Source: Aculops lycopersici (lineage: Eukaryota; Arthropoda; Arachnida; Trombidiformes; Eriophyidae). From it: a stretch of DNA of 64,000 nt. Position 1 is the stretch's first letter; every line of letters begins with the position of its first letter. The stretch covers positions 6,737,500 through 6,801,499 of the forward strand of contig WNKI01000002.1 in NCBI GenBank assembly GCA_015350385.1, read 5' to 3'. Shown here in pieces: positions 22,382-33,958 of the stretch. Under the pieces are notes generated by a model. The model was not told the DNA's origin. It saw only the letters and a program-made list of their open reading frames with translations, and did not search any database. The position numbers and the translations under genes are program-made.

Positions 22382-25091
22382 TTATCGCAACTTTCTTTTT
22401 CTCGTTTGCAATGCCGATTTTTTGGTTTGGTGTCGCTATTGGTGCTCCTACTATTTATTTCTTGTATAAAAGTTTGTTAATTTTGACAATCTTGCTTTAG
22501 CTACATACTCTAGTCCATTTCCATAGACTTAATCTCTAATCTCAAGTTACTGCTCTGCATCAAACTCTTTGACTCTATTAGACTTAACGATTGTTAACCA
22601 ACTAACTAACTCTTCTCCCTAATTTTCCAGTTGTTTGGTAGTGCGGAACAAAGTCTAAACAGGTGCACGCTTGAGATTATAATGATCAATAAAGAGAAAG
22701 AGACTTGCTCTTTACACTCTCACTTGTTGACGTGGATGTCGCACAATTCAAATACTAAACTAAACGATGAGGTGATCTCTCTGTCCAGTCGCTTGACTCT
22801 GGCTCTTTTTTGCCAGCTCTCTCCTCCTCTGGGCAGAAATCTCTTAGCAGCTTAACTTTCCCCACTAGATGCAACTCAACTAGCTTACCAAAGAATACCA
22901 ATTGACTCTCTATCGGACCAAATGAGAGTGATGCACACAACATTGCAGGAGGGGGAAGCAGTATTCTCTTCTCCTTCCGTTAGGAGGAGAAGAGGTACAC
23001 ACATGTGAGCAACAACAGGTAGTTATCTCGGCGAGATGGACGCTTCGGCGTTGCGCAATCAACGCTGCGCGCTGGCGCCGATCTCGCATGCGGCATTCCA
23101 CTGATGCGGCAGAGTATTGGCAAGGCGGAGTTTGATCGAGTTAAGCAGCTAGCAGGAACCACTTGTTGTCGGGGTTGTCGATGGCGTTGTTATTGCCTCC
23201 ATTGCTTTTGCTGCTTGTAAACTTGTCCCTTTCCTCTGCTCGCTTGACCACTTGTTGCACAAGTTCTCGCCGGCAATAGCTGTTGTTGTGAGAGCTGCTA
23301 CTGTCCTGCACAACCAAGGCAGCATTCTTCCCTCAGGCTAAGCATCAGCGGCTAGCTGCATCGCTAACTTGGCAGCAATAGAAGCTCGCGTTCCTCTTGG
23401 CGAGAGGTTCTTGCGTTAAAGTTGCTGTATCAACAAGAATCTTCTCGACTTTCACTTCGATGAATTATGTTTGAATACCTCTGAGCAGTTGGCTAACTGG
23501 TAGTTGGCTAAATTTTTGCCACACTAAGGCTTATGAGAAAACAACACGGTAGCGGCGGCGGCGGCGACGACGGCGGGGGCAACCACGACGACGACGGCAA
23601 TCGCGCTAAGATTGCAGAGATAACTGATACGACCATCTTAAATGTAACCGACATCGTGGCGGCCAAGGCAAATGGGACCTGCTACATCCGCCGCACATTA
23701 ACTGTTAATTACAACCATTTGTTGGCTGTTATCTCTGTTGCAACGTATGAAGGTTCACGACGAAATGGTCCATGTGGTCAGCTAATCCCGATTCCCTCTC
23801 TCGCTTGCCGATCGGCCAATCGACCGGCCAAAGAACCAATCGTATTGGGCGCTTTCGATGATTGAATGTTACCAAGCAACCACTTGATGATTTTGGCATC
23901 AATCGCTTCTGCTCGACACCGAGGAGTTCAATTTCGAATTTCAATTTCGAGTTTATTTTGGACTTCGATTGGCTTCGATTAAATCTCTAGGAGAAAGAAA
24001 GAAGAGAAGGACAACGGCGCAAGGCAGCCGCCAAACCCGATTGAAGCTCTGTGCTCATGTCCAACTGATTAACTCGATCATCAGGTGGTCAAAAAAGAAC
24101 GACTTAAACCCGAAACCACACACAAGCATACACGCACATATCGCTGATAATAAACTCGATTCCCTCACTAGAGAGATAGATACTATTTACTCTCTAGCTT
24201 GTTGCTTGCTCGTAGTATCCACTAGAGGGTTGATACCACCGTCGCAAGCAACCTGATGACCGGCACAGAAGCTTGCGCGACCGATAATCTCGTTTTGTTA
24301 GCGGCGCCGACTAACACGAGGATCTGCAGCGAGCCAATAGTGCAATGGCAAGAACTGTAGCTAAGGCCGAGGTAGCTATTCACCTGCTCATCTTGTTAGC
24401 GAGAGCCAACAACTAAATTCGAGCCCAAGGGGTTAGTTAGCTTGATGATCAAGTCGGATACTTAGCATGGCAACTGGAAAGCTAGAGATAGTTAGCTAGT
24501 CGGTTAGCCAGCCAGCCAACTAACCAACTATTCAACGACTCAATCCCTTCGGAAGAATCCATTTTCCTCGATTCCGAGAGGAAGTCTAGTTGAAGGATGC
24601 GGTCAGCTAGTTAACCTGGGGCTTTGTGTTGCGCAAGTTAAGTTGCGTGATGTACAACTTGAAAGTTCATTTGATAAGTAGCGGCAGTTGCCGCAACGAA
24701 GGCGATCGGGTTGCCACCAGAGAGCAAACAATAGGAATCAGAAAAAGCCAATGTTGAGTTGTTTAGGAATTAAAATTCCAAAAGAAACTGAATTTATTTG
24801 ACGCCTTGACTAACTTAATAGTAATATTAATGATGAGAATAATTTCTTGATAATATTAATAATAATAAAGATTGATGATAATTAATTTGTGACTAAATCC
24901 CCTTCGGTCTCTGGTCGACCTGTCGCCAAACTCGGGGCTATCCGATACAATCATGTTGCAGATTATGGTATAATGTGTCCGCTAATGATAGTGGAGGTGG
25001 TGTTTTTGTTTTTATACCGTCAAAAGATTTGAACTTGAAGTGACTCTTGGTGTTCGTGTTAGTTGTTGTTTGGTTTGTTTTCCGCTTTGTC

Positions 25092-25097
25092 TTTATT
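25092..25097 (-). terminator. Polyadenylation signal for V-ATPase subunit A
   Basis: TTTATT on plus reads AATAAA on minus, about 115 nt past the stop codon. A second possible signal lies at 24793-24798. Confidence 0.5.
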
Positions 25098-25211
25098 TGT
25101 TAGGAAAAAGAATAATTTGGTGATAATCTTGATGTCGACTTAGCTTGTTCTTGTAGTAGTAGTTGTAGTAGTGGTGGTAGTAGTAGTTGTTATCAAGATT
25201 AGATAATACAA

Positions 25212-27059
25212 CTAACTCTCTTCTAGGTTACGGAATGCTTGTAGCATCTTCTCATTGAGATCATCCAAATCAGCGCGAATTTGTTGCTCACCCTCTACGC
25301 TTGGATCCTTGAACTTCATACTACTCAGAGCATATAATTGATCCTGTAGGGCCTCTTTGATAACTGCCCAGGTGATGCGATTCTCTGATTGGGCTGTAGT
25401 TTCAACCGCGTGCTTGGCGGCATTATGAAATGAAATCATATTCCTCAACATAAGTGTTGATTTGTAAAATGGACAAAATCTATCATAGGGAGTGTATGAG
25501 TTTTGTTGCAGGAAATCTTCCTTGATTAGCTTGGCCACCTCTAGGGTAATCTTGTCTGCTTCCGCCAGTGATGCCTTACCAACCAATTGCACAATTTCAG
25601 ACAAATCCTCCTCCTCTTGGAGAATCTGTGAGCATTGGGTGCGAACTTGAACAAAATCCGGATAATTTCTATCAAAATACTCGTCCAATTGATCGGCGTA
25701 TTTACTGTAGGAGATGAGCCAGTTGACTGAGGGGAAATGTTTACGCTGCGCCAAACGCTTATCTAGACCCCAAAAGACTTGAACAATACTTAGGGTTGCA
25801 GTTGTGACTGGATCTGAGAAATCACCACCAGGCGGCGAGACGGCACCGACAATCGTAACTGTACCCTCGCGCTCTGGGTTACCTAGACACCTGGCGCGAC
25901 CAGCGCGCTCGTAGAAGGAAGCCAGACGGGCACTGAGGTAAGCGGGGTAGCCCGAATCGGCAGGCATCTCAGCCAGACGACCAGAGATTTCACGCAACGC
26001 CTCGGCCCAACGCGATGTGGAGTCAGCCATCATGGATACATTGTAGCCCATGTCACGGAAATATTCTGACAGTGTGATTCCTGTATAAATGGAAGCCTCA
26101 CGGGCAGCGACAGGCATGTTGGAGGTATTTGCCACTAATGTTGTTCGCTTCATAATTGACTCAGTTTGACCGCCGATCTCGATGGAAAGCTCGGGGAAAT
26201 CTCGCAACACTTCGGCCATCTCGTTACCGCGCTCACCGCAACCAACATAAACAATAACGTCACTATTCGAGTACTTGGACAGAGCCTGGGAAATGACTGT
26301 TTTTCCACATCCAAAAGCACCGGGAATGGCTGTTGTTCCACCTAAGACACATGGAAATAGTGCGTCCACCACTCGTTGGCCAGTCAGCAATGGAAAATTG
26401 GGTGCTAGCTTCTCGCCGACTGGTCGCGGTTGTCTAACTGGCCAAATTTGCATCATTGTATACTTGCTCTTCTCTCCATCAAACTCTGTTTCTAATACTG
26501 TATCTTCGAGTGAATAATTGCCTGGCTCCGCTATATAAGTTACTGTTCCCTTGGCTCTAGGTGGTAGCATAATCTTGTGTTTGATTAGGGAGTTCTCTTG
26601 AACTATTCCATAAACATCACCGCCTGTCACATGACTGTTGACACGCACATTTGATGGCTGAAACTCCCAGGTGGACTTTCTATTTAGAGCTGGAACATTG
26701 ATACCGTTCGGTATGTAAATATTGTCTGTAACTGTGCGAATCTCATCAAGTGGCCGCTGAATTCCATCGAAGATACTACCCATAATTCCTGGACCTAGTT
26801 CAACCGAGAGGGGCTTGCCAGTTCTGAGAACTGGATCGCCTAGTGTCAAGCCCGATGTGTCTTCGTAAACTTGAATGGTCGCTCTATCTCCATCTAAACG
26901 AATAATTTCACCGACAAGCTCGTCGTAACCAACACGAACCAGCTCAAACATGGCAGATCCATTCATTTTTTCGGCAATAACCACGGGACCTGATACAGAG
27001 AGGACATATCCATACTCCGACTCCTTGGTCTCTCGTCTCGTTGACTCTGACGGTGCCAT
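25212..27059 (-). CDS. ATP6V1A: V-type proton ATPase catalytic subunit A
   Basis: Catalytic A subunit of the V1 sector of the vacuolar H+-ATPase, which hydrolyses ATP to drive proton pumping into endosomes, lysosomes and across apical membranes. The frame opens at 27104, but the codon-16 Met (27059, context ACAATGG) gives MAPSEST..., matching family N-termini and yielding 615 residues (human 617). Numbered from the upstream Met: N-terminal beta-barrel with VSGPVV at 37-42; P-loop GAFGCGKT at 262-269, including the redox-sensitive Cys266; Walker B region [11 protein letters not shown] with Asp361; ATPase alpha/beta signature [10 protein letters not shown] at 458-467; a conserved C-terminal helical domain ending near FRNLEES. 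No residue of the nucleotide pocket is missing. The gene has no introns, which is unusual for an animal subunit A gene. It is divergent from PITP across about 870 bp. Identification is secure. Confidence 0.97.
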   Translation of the reverse strand: MAPSESTRRETKESEYGYVLSVSGPVVIAEKMNGSAMFELVRVGYDELVGEIIRLDGDRATIQVYEDTSGLTLGDPVLRTGKPLSVELGPGIMGSIFDGIQRPLDEIRTVTDNIYIPNGINVPALNRKSTWEFQPSNVRVNSHVTGGDVYGIVQENSLIKHKIMLPPRAKGTVTYIAEPGNYSLEDTVLETEFDGEKSKYTMMQIWPVRQPRPVGEKLAPNFPLLTGQRVVDALFPCVLGGTTAIPGAFGCGKTVISQALSKYSNSDVIVYVGCGERGNEMAEVLRDFPELSIEIGGQTESIMKRTTLVANTSNMPVAAREASIYTGITLSEYFRDMGYNVSMMADSTSRWAEALREISGRLAEMPADSGYPAYLSARLASFYERAGRARCLGNPEREGTVTIVGAVSPPGGDFSDPVTTATLSIVQVFWGLDKRLAQRKHFPSVNWLISYSKYADQLDEYFDRNYPDFVQVRTQCSQILQEEEDLSEIVQLVGKASLAEADKITLEVAKLIKEDFLQQNSYTPYDRFCPFYKSTLMLRNMISFHNAAKHAVETTAQSENRITWAVIKEALQDQLYALSSMKFKDPSVEGEQQIRADLDDLNEKMLQAFRNLEES

Positions 27060-27932
27060 TGTTGGTTCTCTAGATAGACCGGTTAAATATTGCAATAATT
27101 TCAATGTTGGTGACTGATAATGGACTCAGAAAAATAATGTTTAATAATAATAACAAGCTAGATTGATATAATAAGCGGAAAGTGGACACAAATTGATGAT
27201 AAAGGTCAAATAGTACACCACTAAAATGACAGTGGGATGATGGCGTTAGTGTGCAATTTTGCCATCCCTTTGCCATTGCTTTCAGAGGTGGTGGTAGTGG
27301 TGCTGCTGCTGCGTTTGCCGCAACACAGAGCTTCATTGGTGTGAGTCTCCCTTGTGTTAGCGTGCTTTTTGGGCCATGATCAAATGCACACATGAGAATG
27401 CGAATCCATTATGGGTATTTGTGCTTTCGCAAAGCACAAAAGCCCAAAATTCTGATGAGTGGGAAGCAAAGGAAAACAGACAAGTTGCGCTGTGGAGTAA
27501 ACAACGGGTTTGTTTTGAGTGTTTTTGCGAGCAGTGTAATTTCGACCCAAAAGTCACGAACGCCTACCGCAACCTACAGGCCCAACCAGAAAAGTCCTCC
27601 CCAAAACTCTCAAAAAGTTTCTTTATTTCCCTCAGGGTGTGCGCCGGTTGCGCTTATCTCGTAACTTAGTCCTGCCTCTGCAGCTTATCCGCCATTGGCT
27701 TCTTCGCTTTATCTTTCCTGCAGGGTGAGGCGAATGATTCGGCAAGCACAAGTAAAAATCGAGAGAAAATAACACACTCTTATGGAGGGGGAGTTGGCTG
27801 CTCGGAACTGACATTAAAATTTATATTATTAAAATTAGTGTCCACTAGTCACCTATTACATCCAACCTTCTAGCTTGTTATTAGTATTGAATATTATTTT
27901 TCTGTATACATTTAAATCATCTTGACCAAGCC
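27060..27932. promoter_or_regulatory. Shared intergenic region between divergent V-ATPase A and PITP genes
   Basis: About 870 bp separate two head-to-head housekeeping genes, so both promoters must lie here or overlap. It contains a perfect 10-bp stem with a 3-base loop (TTTGTGCTTT / AAAGCACAAA, 27418-27440). I could not place a TATA box or transcription start for either gene. Co-regulation is an inference from the arrangement. Confidence 0.5.
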
Positions 27933-28745
27933 ATGTTGATCAAGGAATTCCGTATTGTTTTACCCATAACTGTTGAAGAATACCAAGTGGCCCAGTTGTA
28001 TTCGGTTGCGCAAGCAAGCCGAATGGAAACTGGCGGCGGCGAGGGTGTCGAGGTGATAAAAAATGAACCATTTGATGATCCAGATGTTTTAGGTGATTCC
28101 TACCCGAAGGGCCAATACACATTCAAGATTTACCATTTAAAATCAAAAATACCAAAGTTATTCCATATGATCTTACCCGCTGGCTCGACAGAAGTTCACG
28201 AGCACGCTTGGAATGCCTACCCATATTGTAGGACCATTTTAACAAATCCCGGATATATGAAGGAGAATTTTATGGTTAAAATTGAGACTTTACACGCACC
28301 AGATAGAGGGACACAAGCTAATGCCCATAGATTGGAACCTGAATTGTTAAAGAAGCGTGAGATTGCTAATATTGATATTGCAAATGATGACGTTCTACCG
28401 AAGGACTACAAGGCCACCGAGGATCCGGCCAAATTTTCGTCGCAGAAGACAGGAAGAGGCCCGTTGGTTGGAAAGGAATGGATGGAAACTTGCGAGCCGG
28501 TAATGTGCGCCTACAAGCTAGTCACCGTTGAGTTTAAATGGCGAGGCCTTCAATCGAGAATTGAATCTTTAATTATGAAACAGGAGGGAAGATTGTTTTT
28601 AAATTTCCACAGGCAAGTCTTTTGTTGGCTTGACCGCTGGTATGGGCTCACAATGCAGGACATTCGAGCACTAGAGGCGGAAACCCAGCGTTTACTTGAC
28701 GAGCAACGGAAATCGGCACCACTTCAAGGCTCCACGGCCGACTGA
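27933..28745 (+). CDS. vib: Class I phosphatidylinositol transfer protein
   Basis: A 270-residue single-domain START-like lipid-transfer protein, orthologous to vertebrate PITP alpha/beta and fly vibrator. It moves phosphatidylinositol and phosphatidylcholine between membranes and supports phosphoinositide signalling and cytokinesis. Length equals the family norm. Landmarks: [20 protein letters not shown] (23-42), QYTFKIYHL with Thr63 and Lys65 (the PI-headgroup Thr/Lys pair), [10 protein letters not shown] with Asn94, [11 protein letters not shown] and the C-terminal helix [13 protein letters not shown]. The membrane-docking loop reads FKWRGLQ: Trp203 is present, but the second Trp of the vertebrate WW pair is Arg204. 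No introns. The start [11 protein letters not shown] aligns with MVLLKEYRVILP, so the first Met is favoured. Very confident. Confidence 0.97.
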   Translation: MLIKEFRIVLPITVEEYQVAQLYSVAQASRMETGGGEGVEVIKNEPFDDPDVLGDSYPKGQYTFKIYHLKSKIPKLFHMILPAGSTEVHEHAWNAYPYCRTILTNPGYMKENFMVKIETLHAPDRGTQANAHRLEPELLKKREIANIDIANDDVLPKDYKATEDPAKFSSQKTGRGPLVGKEWMETCEPVMCAYKLVTVEFKWRGLQSRIESLIMKQEGRLFLNFHRQVFCWLDRWYGLTMQDIRALEAETQRLLDEQRKSAPLQGSTAD

Positions 28746-28760
28746 TGAAGTTTACAATTA

Positions 28761-28766
28761 AATAAA
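28761..28766 (+). terminator. Polyadenylation signal for PITP
   Basis: AATAAA begins 15 nt after the TGA stop, implying a very short 3' UTR. Confidence 0.6.
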
Positions 28767-28793
28767 ACTATGTTTTACCATCCGAAAAGCGAA

Positions 28794-28815
28794 GCAAGGC
28801 AAAATCTTGCCTTGC
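28794..28815. repeat. 9-bp perfect hairpin after PITP
   Basis: GCAAGGCAA and TTGCCTTGC flank a 4-base loop, some 28 nt beyond the polyadenylation signal. It could fall at or just past the cleavage site; no function can be shown. Confidence 0.45.
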
Positions 28816-30313
28816 GTCATGAGTGTTTATAGATTTGTTTGTTATGTTGTTTTGTTTGGTTTTGCTTTGCTTATTCTTCAATCCAAAGCTACTACACTCT
28901 CGTTCCCATTCCCGTTGCCATTCCCATCAAAAAAACAGAGACAGGCGGAATCGCACCACGAGGAGCGTGTGCAATTTGGCGCGAATTATTTAAGTGACTT
29001 GGGCCACGCGTCAATAGTAGAGGGATCCCCAGTGACTCTGGCCATTGTGTTTGATGTTAGCTGGACCTCCATTGTGTTTGGTTACTGCATTACGCAATCT
29101 GCACGACGAGTTAGCTGCTAGAGACGGAGATGTAATTCCAGACTGTTTTCCCAACCGGCCCACAGACAAGTTGAACAAAACCAGAGCGACCAGTTAGTCA
29201 CGATGACCACCACCACCAGCACCACGACTTGTGACCTCGAAGAGCTGGACGCAAACTAATGGCAAAGTGGACGCCGCTCGCTCGATTGTCTCTGCCACAA
29301 CTACTCAACTTAACTAATGCCAACTGCAACCAGAAGCCGAAGGGGAAAGGAGGAGGTCGACGAGCGGGAGCTAAGTAGTCACTTTTGGTTGTAGGTCGGT
29401 GGACTATGACGAGTTGCAGGCGTACGGTCGGCGCACTTGCTGTCTACTTTCAACTGGCTCTGCAGCCGCCACCTCTATTACCGACCTAACATTTGCTTGC
29501 CTACAACCGGTTAGGCTAACTGGCCAATGGCGAGGCCAGTGGGTGGGTAGGTTGACGAGTAGGCACACAAGTGAGCAAGTGAGCGAGCGAGTGAGTGAGT
29601 AAACTAACGATGAGGCGTGTAGACAATAATGATAATAAGGATAATAATTCGTGTGCCGCATAACTAAAATGCGCCTCAGTGGCACACATAGAGAGAGAGA
29701 GAGAGGGAGAGTCCGCACTCACATACAAACAATGAGCGCGTTCCGGCAACTCAGCCAACTGGCGCCTAGCGACGTGCCACCGGAAAAACTCTGCCCCGCG
29801 CCGCGCACTTTGCCAGTCGGTCGGTTAGTTTTGGTGGTTCCGTCGAAGAATTGCTTAGTTAGTACCCAAACTCGACGGAAAGAGTTGAGTCGAGCCGAGC
29901 TGAGCCGAGAGAACACGAGAGGAAAGGAAAGGCGAGTGGCCACTCGATCGCCAGGTGGCAGCCTCGAACCAGTGGGCTTAAAAAAGTTGGCCCACTAACT
30001 TAGTGAGTGAGTCATGTAGCAAGTGGCAGGCTAACGACGAAGACGGCGACGAAGATAACAACAACAAAAAGCTAACTGACCGGCCAACCTGCAAACCCTC
30101 GCGTTCACTTTCTCTTGAGATGAGAGCGCGTCCAACTTGCCACGAGCTTGCCACAAACAGCGAACTGGCGGCCACACTCTTTGGCCTGGGTTGTGGACTG
30201 ACCCACGAGACAGTAGCGCGAGCGAGGCGATGGGTCATCCAACCGCCGACCAGTGGCCTGACCGACAGACTGGCCGACCAAAAGCGAGAGTCACGTTACT
30301 CTCGCCAGCTTAG

Positions 30314-30314
<1 letters not shown>

Positions 30315-30345
<31 letters not shown>
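30315..30345. repeat. (CT)n microsatellite
   Basis: A pure CT run of about 15 units. Confidence 0.95.
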
Positions 30346-30348
<3 letters not shown>

Positions 30349-32122
30349 GTCCATCTCTCTTAGCGCTGAATCAGTCGAGGTGGACGGGCGCCAGACGAGC
30401 GGTCAACTAGGAACAATTGTGGGGCGCCCTAAAAGTCGAGAGGCTGGGGCCAACGTCGTGGCGCTGCTCACTTGGCCACCATACAAATTGGTGGCTGCCC
30501 GCTGACGACAACAACAACAATGCAATTGCTATTAGTGGCCACCAATCGGTTGGTCGGTTGGTTCGTGGTGTTCGGAGGAGCGAAAGAGAAAAGAGGAGGC
30601 GAAAAGTGTCATCTGCATTCAGTGCGCGCCAGTCGCCAGTTGGTCGGTCGGACGGTAACTGGCTGGCTGGCCGACTGGCGAGGCGCATCTATCTGGAGGC
30701 TCTGGTGTCGCAGTCGTTGTATTTGTCGTTGCTGTTGACGGTAAAAAATCCCCTCGGCGCTCGAGTAGTTTGCCGAACAAAATAGAGAGGGAGAGAGAGA
30801 GAGAGAGAGGGAGAACCAAGCTTAGCTTAGTAGCGTGGCTTAGCTAGGACGGCAAGTGGCCAGCTCGCTCGCTCACTCACTCACCAGGCAGCTCGCTTGC
30901 CGAACTGCGAGCTTCATCATTTTCTCTGTTGGTTTGTTCAGCAAAAGAGAGTAGCCAAGCTGCTTTGTCAGCGAGCTTCGGATATCTTCCATCTAAACCG
31001 TGGAGTGGAGCAATGGGAGTCGGAGCTGTAGGGAGAGAGGGATAGACTGGGAGCGCAAAGCAGATGCGGCGTTCTGAAGAGCAATTAGCCTGCTGCACTT
31101 ATTATTATGCCACCGCAACGAGCCCGCCGTAGTCGTCGTCGCCATTGCAACTTGCAACCATGGACAAGACTCGACTTTACGGGAGGAGAGGAGACGAGAC
31201 GAAAAGAGTCGAGCTCAATCTACATATCCTATCCCATCTTATGATGCTCCCGTCTCGACGTCGACTTTCTTGTTTCGTAACGTGTCGTATCGTATCGTTT
31301 CGTTTTGTTCCGTTTTGTTTTCCTCCTCTTTCTGTCTCCTGTTCTTCTCGCGATACTCTCTTTTCGACTCTTTCCGTGTCTCTCTGGCGTCTATTGAGTT
31401 GCTTGTTGTAGTTTTCGTTGAATTGTGGTTCTGCGCTTGCAGATAATGTGTATAGGGAGGCTGTACCATTAGCTTGCGATTATTATCGCAAACTGCACCT
31501 AGCGGCCGCTTCTGCTGCTTCTGCTCCTGCCAAAGCGACTGACTGATGGGCGGCTCGTTGGTTGGTATTCACTTGCCAGGGGGTTGGCCGGCCGCACATC
31601 CAGCCCTAGCCCAAGACGATAGACTCGTCGAGAGTCAGTCTAGTGTACGATTGAGTGATCATACACTTGGCATTGGCGACTCCTCCGATGCGTCGCCTTA
31701 AATTTGAGGCGCGCGCAATGCTAACGTGTGCACCAAACGAGCATCGCAGGCATCAAGCTTCGGTCGTCGCTACAAACCGACCAACGAACTGATGCTGACT
31801 CCGGGCTCCCCTCGCGCTGGTGGCCATTGGCTTTGGTGGTGGCGGCGGCACCTCTACTGTCCCGCGAGCGCCACCAGCTTGGCCGCCGCCGCCGCCGCAT
31901 CCTCTTCTCGATCCAATCAGGATATTATTCATGAGCAGCGGACGACGACTGTGCGCCATGTAGTCGGCCGCTCGCTAGTGTCTCATTGTGCCGCCGTTAT
32001 TCTCCTCTCTTTTGTTGCTTTAGCTCATAACACTAACACAAGCCTCACATTAGAGGAGAGTTTATGTGCCACTAGCAGCTCCGACCGCCTAGTAGTTGCA
32101 ATAATTTTCATCTTTTAAATTA

Positions 32123-32163
32123 GTAGTGCATTGCCTCTGCGGTGGGCGAAAGCAATGCACTAC
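32123..32163. repeat. Perfect 12-bp hairpin with 17-base loop
   Basis: GTAGTGCATTGC at 32123-32134 pairs perfectly with GCAATGCACTAC at 32152-32163. An 18-bp palindrome follows 37 bases later. The stem is too short for a typical microRNA precursor on its own. Confidence 0.6.
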
Positions 32164-32199
32164 CAGTGGCTTTAGTGCCGAGTGCATATGCGCTTCTTT

Positions 32200-32217
32200 G
32201 CAAGCTAGCTAGCTTGC
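32200..32217. repeat. 18-bp perfect palindrome
   Basis: GCAAGCTAGCTAGCTTGC is its own reverse complement. Confidence 0.7.
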
Positions 32218-33923
32218 CAGCAGTCGATTCAAATCGACGCGCGCGCGCATTCGTCTAAAATCTCGTTTGCTGCGCTTATGAACTCGTCTACTTTCGATTT
32301 AGTCGTGCGACTCTCTCCTTTTTGTGACTCAGTTGAGCTGAGTTTGCTCGCTAGAGTTAGAGCGAAAGGATGCGGCCTTCCAAGTGAGCAGTGCGGGAGT
32401 TGCCTAACTTACATCAGCATCGCGGCCTCTCGTCTACCTCGAGTATCTTTGTTATTCTTATGTGATGTCGTGCGGTCGATGGTCGAGTTATTGTTGCTTG
32501 GTTTTTGTCATTCTAATATAACAGCGCGCGCGCACAAACAAACACGTTAACTAGCTGATTTGACTCATTTGCCGGCGGCCAAAGTTGCCAAGGTCTCCAG
32601 TTGCAGGCAAACAATACCAACACAACTTGAGCGCAACTTCGCAAGAGTCATTAAACCATCGAGGGGGCGACGAATCCTTCGTGTCTTATGATGATGTAAA
32701 TTGCCACTCTCTTCCATCCAACTATAAGCTGAAGATTGGCTAAATGATTTTGTCCCCAGCTGACTAGAGTTTCAATGTGACCGAACGTGTTTTTCTCCAG
32801 CTCCCCCCCCTTTCAAGAAAATTTCAAGATTCAACCAACTAGCTAACCGATTGACTAACTGATGAAACTCGTCCAATGGCCGCATGCAAACTCAAACACG
32901 GAAGCGGGAAACAGAGTGAGGAAGAGAGAGTTATTGACTCGTGAGAGTTTGGGGCACCTAGCGACTTTGACTCGGGTCGTCAGCGGAAAAACTGGCCAAC
33001 CGCACGGACAAACCATTAACAGCAGCAGAAGAAACAAAAACATTCACAGAGCTGAGTTGAGCTGAGCTGAGCTAAGCTAAGCTGTGCTAAACTAAGCTCC
33101 AATGCTCGAGGCAAATGAACTGATCACCGATTAGATTGGACAAACCGAGCAAGGCGATCATCAGCTAGGAGGCGAGTGTTGTTTGCTTTGATTTAACAAT
33201 ATTTTCCGCCCCTCGTCCAAGAGAACTGGCGAGCCCCGATCGATCGATCGGAAGTTGCGCAACGCCACAATGTTCGGCTGCATGCTCTGTGGTTTGTGGC
33301 GTTGGATTAAATGATTACTGGAGGAAAATTATTTCAGTGGTGGCCGCCGCCGCTGCCAAGTATTCATTTCTCCCTTTCGTCTCTCACCCAAACTCTTAGC
33401 CTGACTCAAGTTCCCAGCTAGCCACTTAACTCGTCCGCTAGCTCCTCTCGAGAGATGATTTGGAGAAGCCAACATAGCAAATTCAAGCCATTAACAACTA
33501 CTACATACACTCCGCCATCATGAGGCCAATCATCTTGCTGCAAGTGAGAGTTGGAATGATCAATGGCAAAGGCAAAGCTGGAGTCAGAATGGGGACCGAA
33601 TTGACCGTTAGCAAGCCATTCGTTTGGTCCCCCCTTCTATCTCCCTTCTCACCCGGTTGATAATCACCGCCTCTGCTGCTCCGGTTGCTGCTCACAAGTG
33701 TGACACCCGAGGCGCCAAATTCGCGGCAGCAGTCTAGTGTGGTGGACACCACGGCTGCTGCTGCTGCTGCTGCTCGGCTGCCCCCAAAGCAGTAAGCAAA
33801 GCGGTCTAGTTATTCCCATTTGCTCGCCCACTGTTGCCATTGAACACAACGGCAACACACGAGAACAGACCTCTCTACCTGGCGAAAAGTAGCCAGTCTC
33901 TCCCATCCGACGATCGAATGAAT

Positions 33924-33958
33924 ATTCATCCAATGGACGAGGAGGCCATTGGATGAAT
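33924..33958. repeat. Perfect 13-bp hairpin with 9-base loop
   Basis: ATTCATCCAATGG pairs perfectly with CCATTGGATGAAT across ACGAGGAGG. The stem can extend by a wobble and an A-T pair to 33922-33960. Confidence 0.65.

Larger units (their letters stand above)
13452..23257. promoter_or_regulatory. Cluster of thirteen CAACARGTG (E-box type) 9-mers
   Basis: Exact CAACAAGTG or CAACAGGTG occurs on the plus strand at 13452, 14510, 14786 and 16192. It occurs on the minus strand (CACYTGTTG on plus) at 17037, 18507, 19837, 19975, 20617, 21734, 22731, 23160 and 23249. Chance expectation is about 0.15 in this span. The core CARGTG is an E-box; CAACAGGTG resembles the published Snail/Scratch zinc-finger consensus. 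A regulatory role is inferred; a genomic k-mer bias is the alternative. Confidence 0.4.
12454..25211. other. Long gene-poor region upstream of the chitin-binding gene
   Basis: About 12.7 kb without a convincing complete gene. It lies upstream of the chitin-binding gene and downstream of V-ATPase A, both on the minus strand. Contents: TACGTC hexamer and TCA triplet repeats (about 13278-13328), a sequence gap inside a CT microsatellite, a GT/GA tract near 17479-17509, a 12-base C run (19136-19147), a GCC tract (about 20531-20556), thirteen CAACARGTG 9-mers and one candidate coding exon at 22216-22381. The remaining open frames are short and non-conserved in appearance. It could be a large first intron plus promoter of the chitin-binding gene, or plain intergenic DNA. 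Confidence 0.4.
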
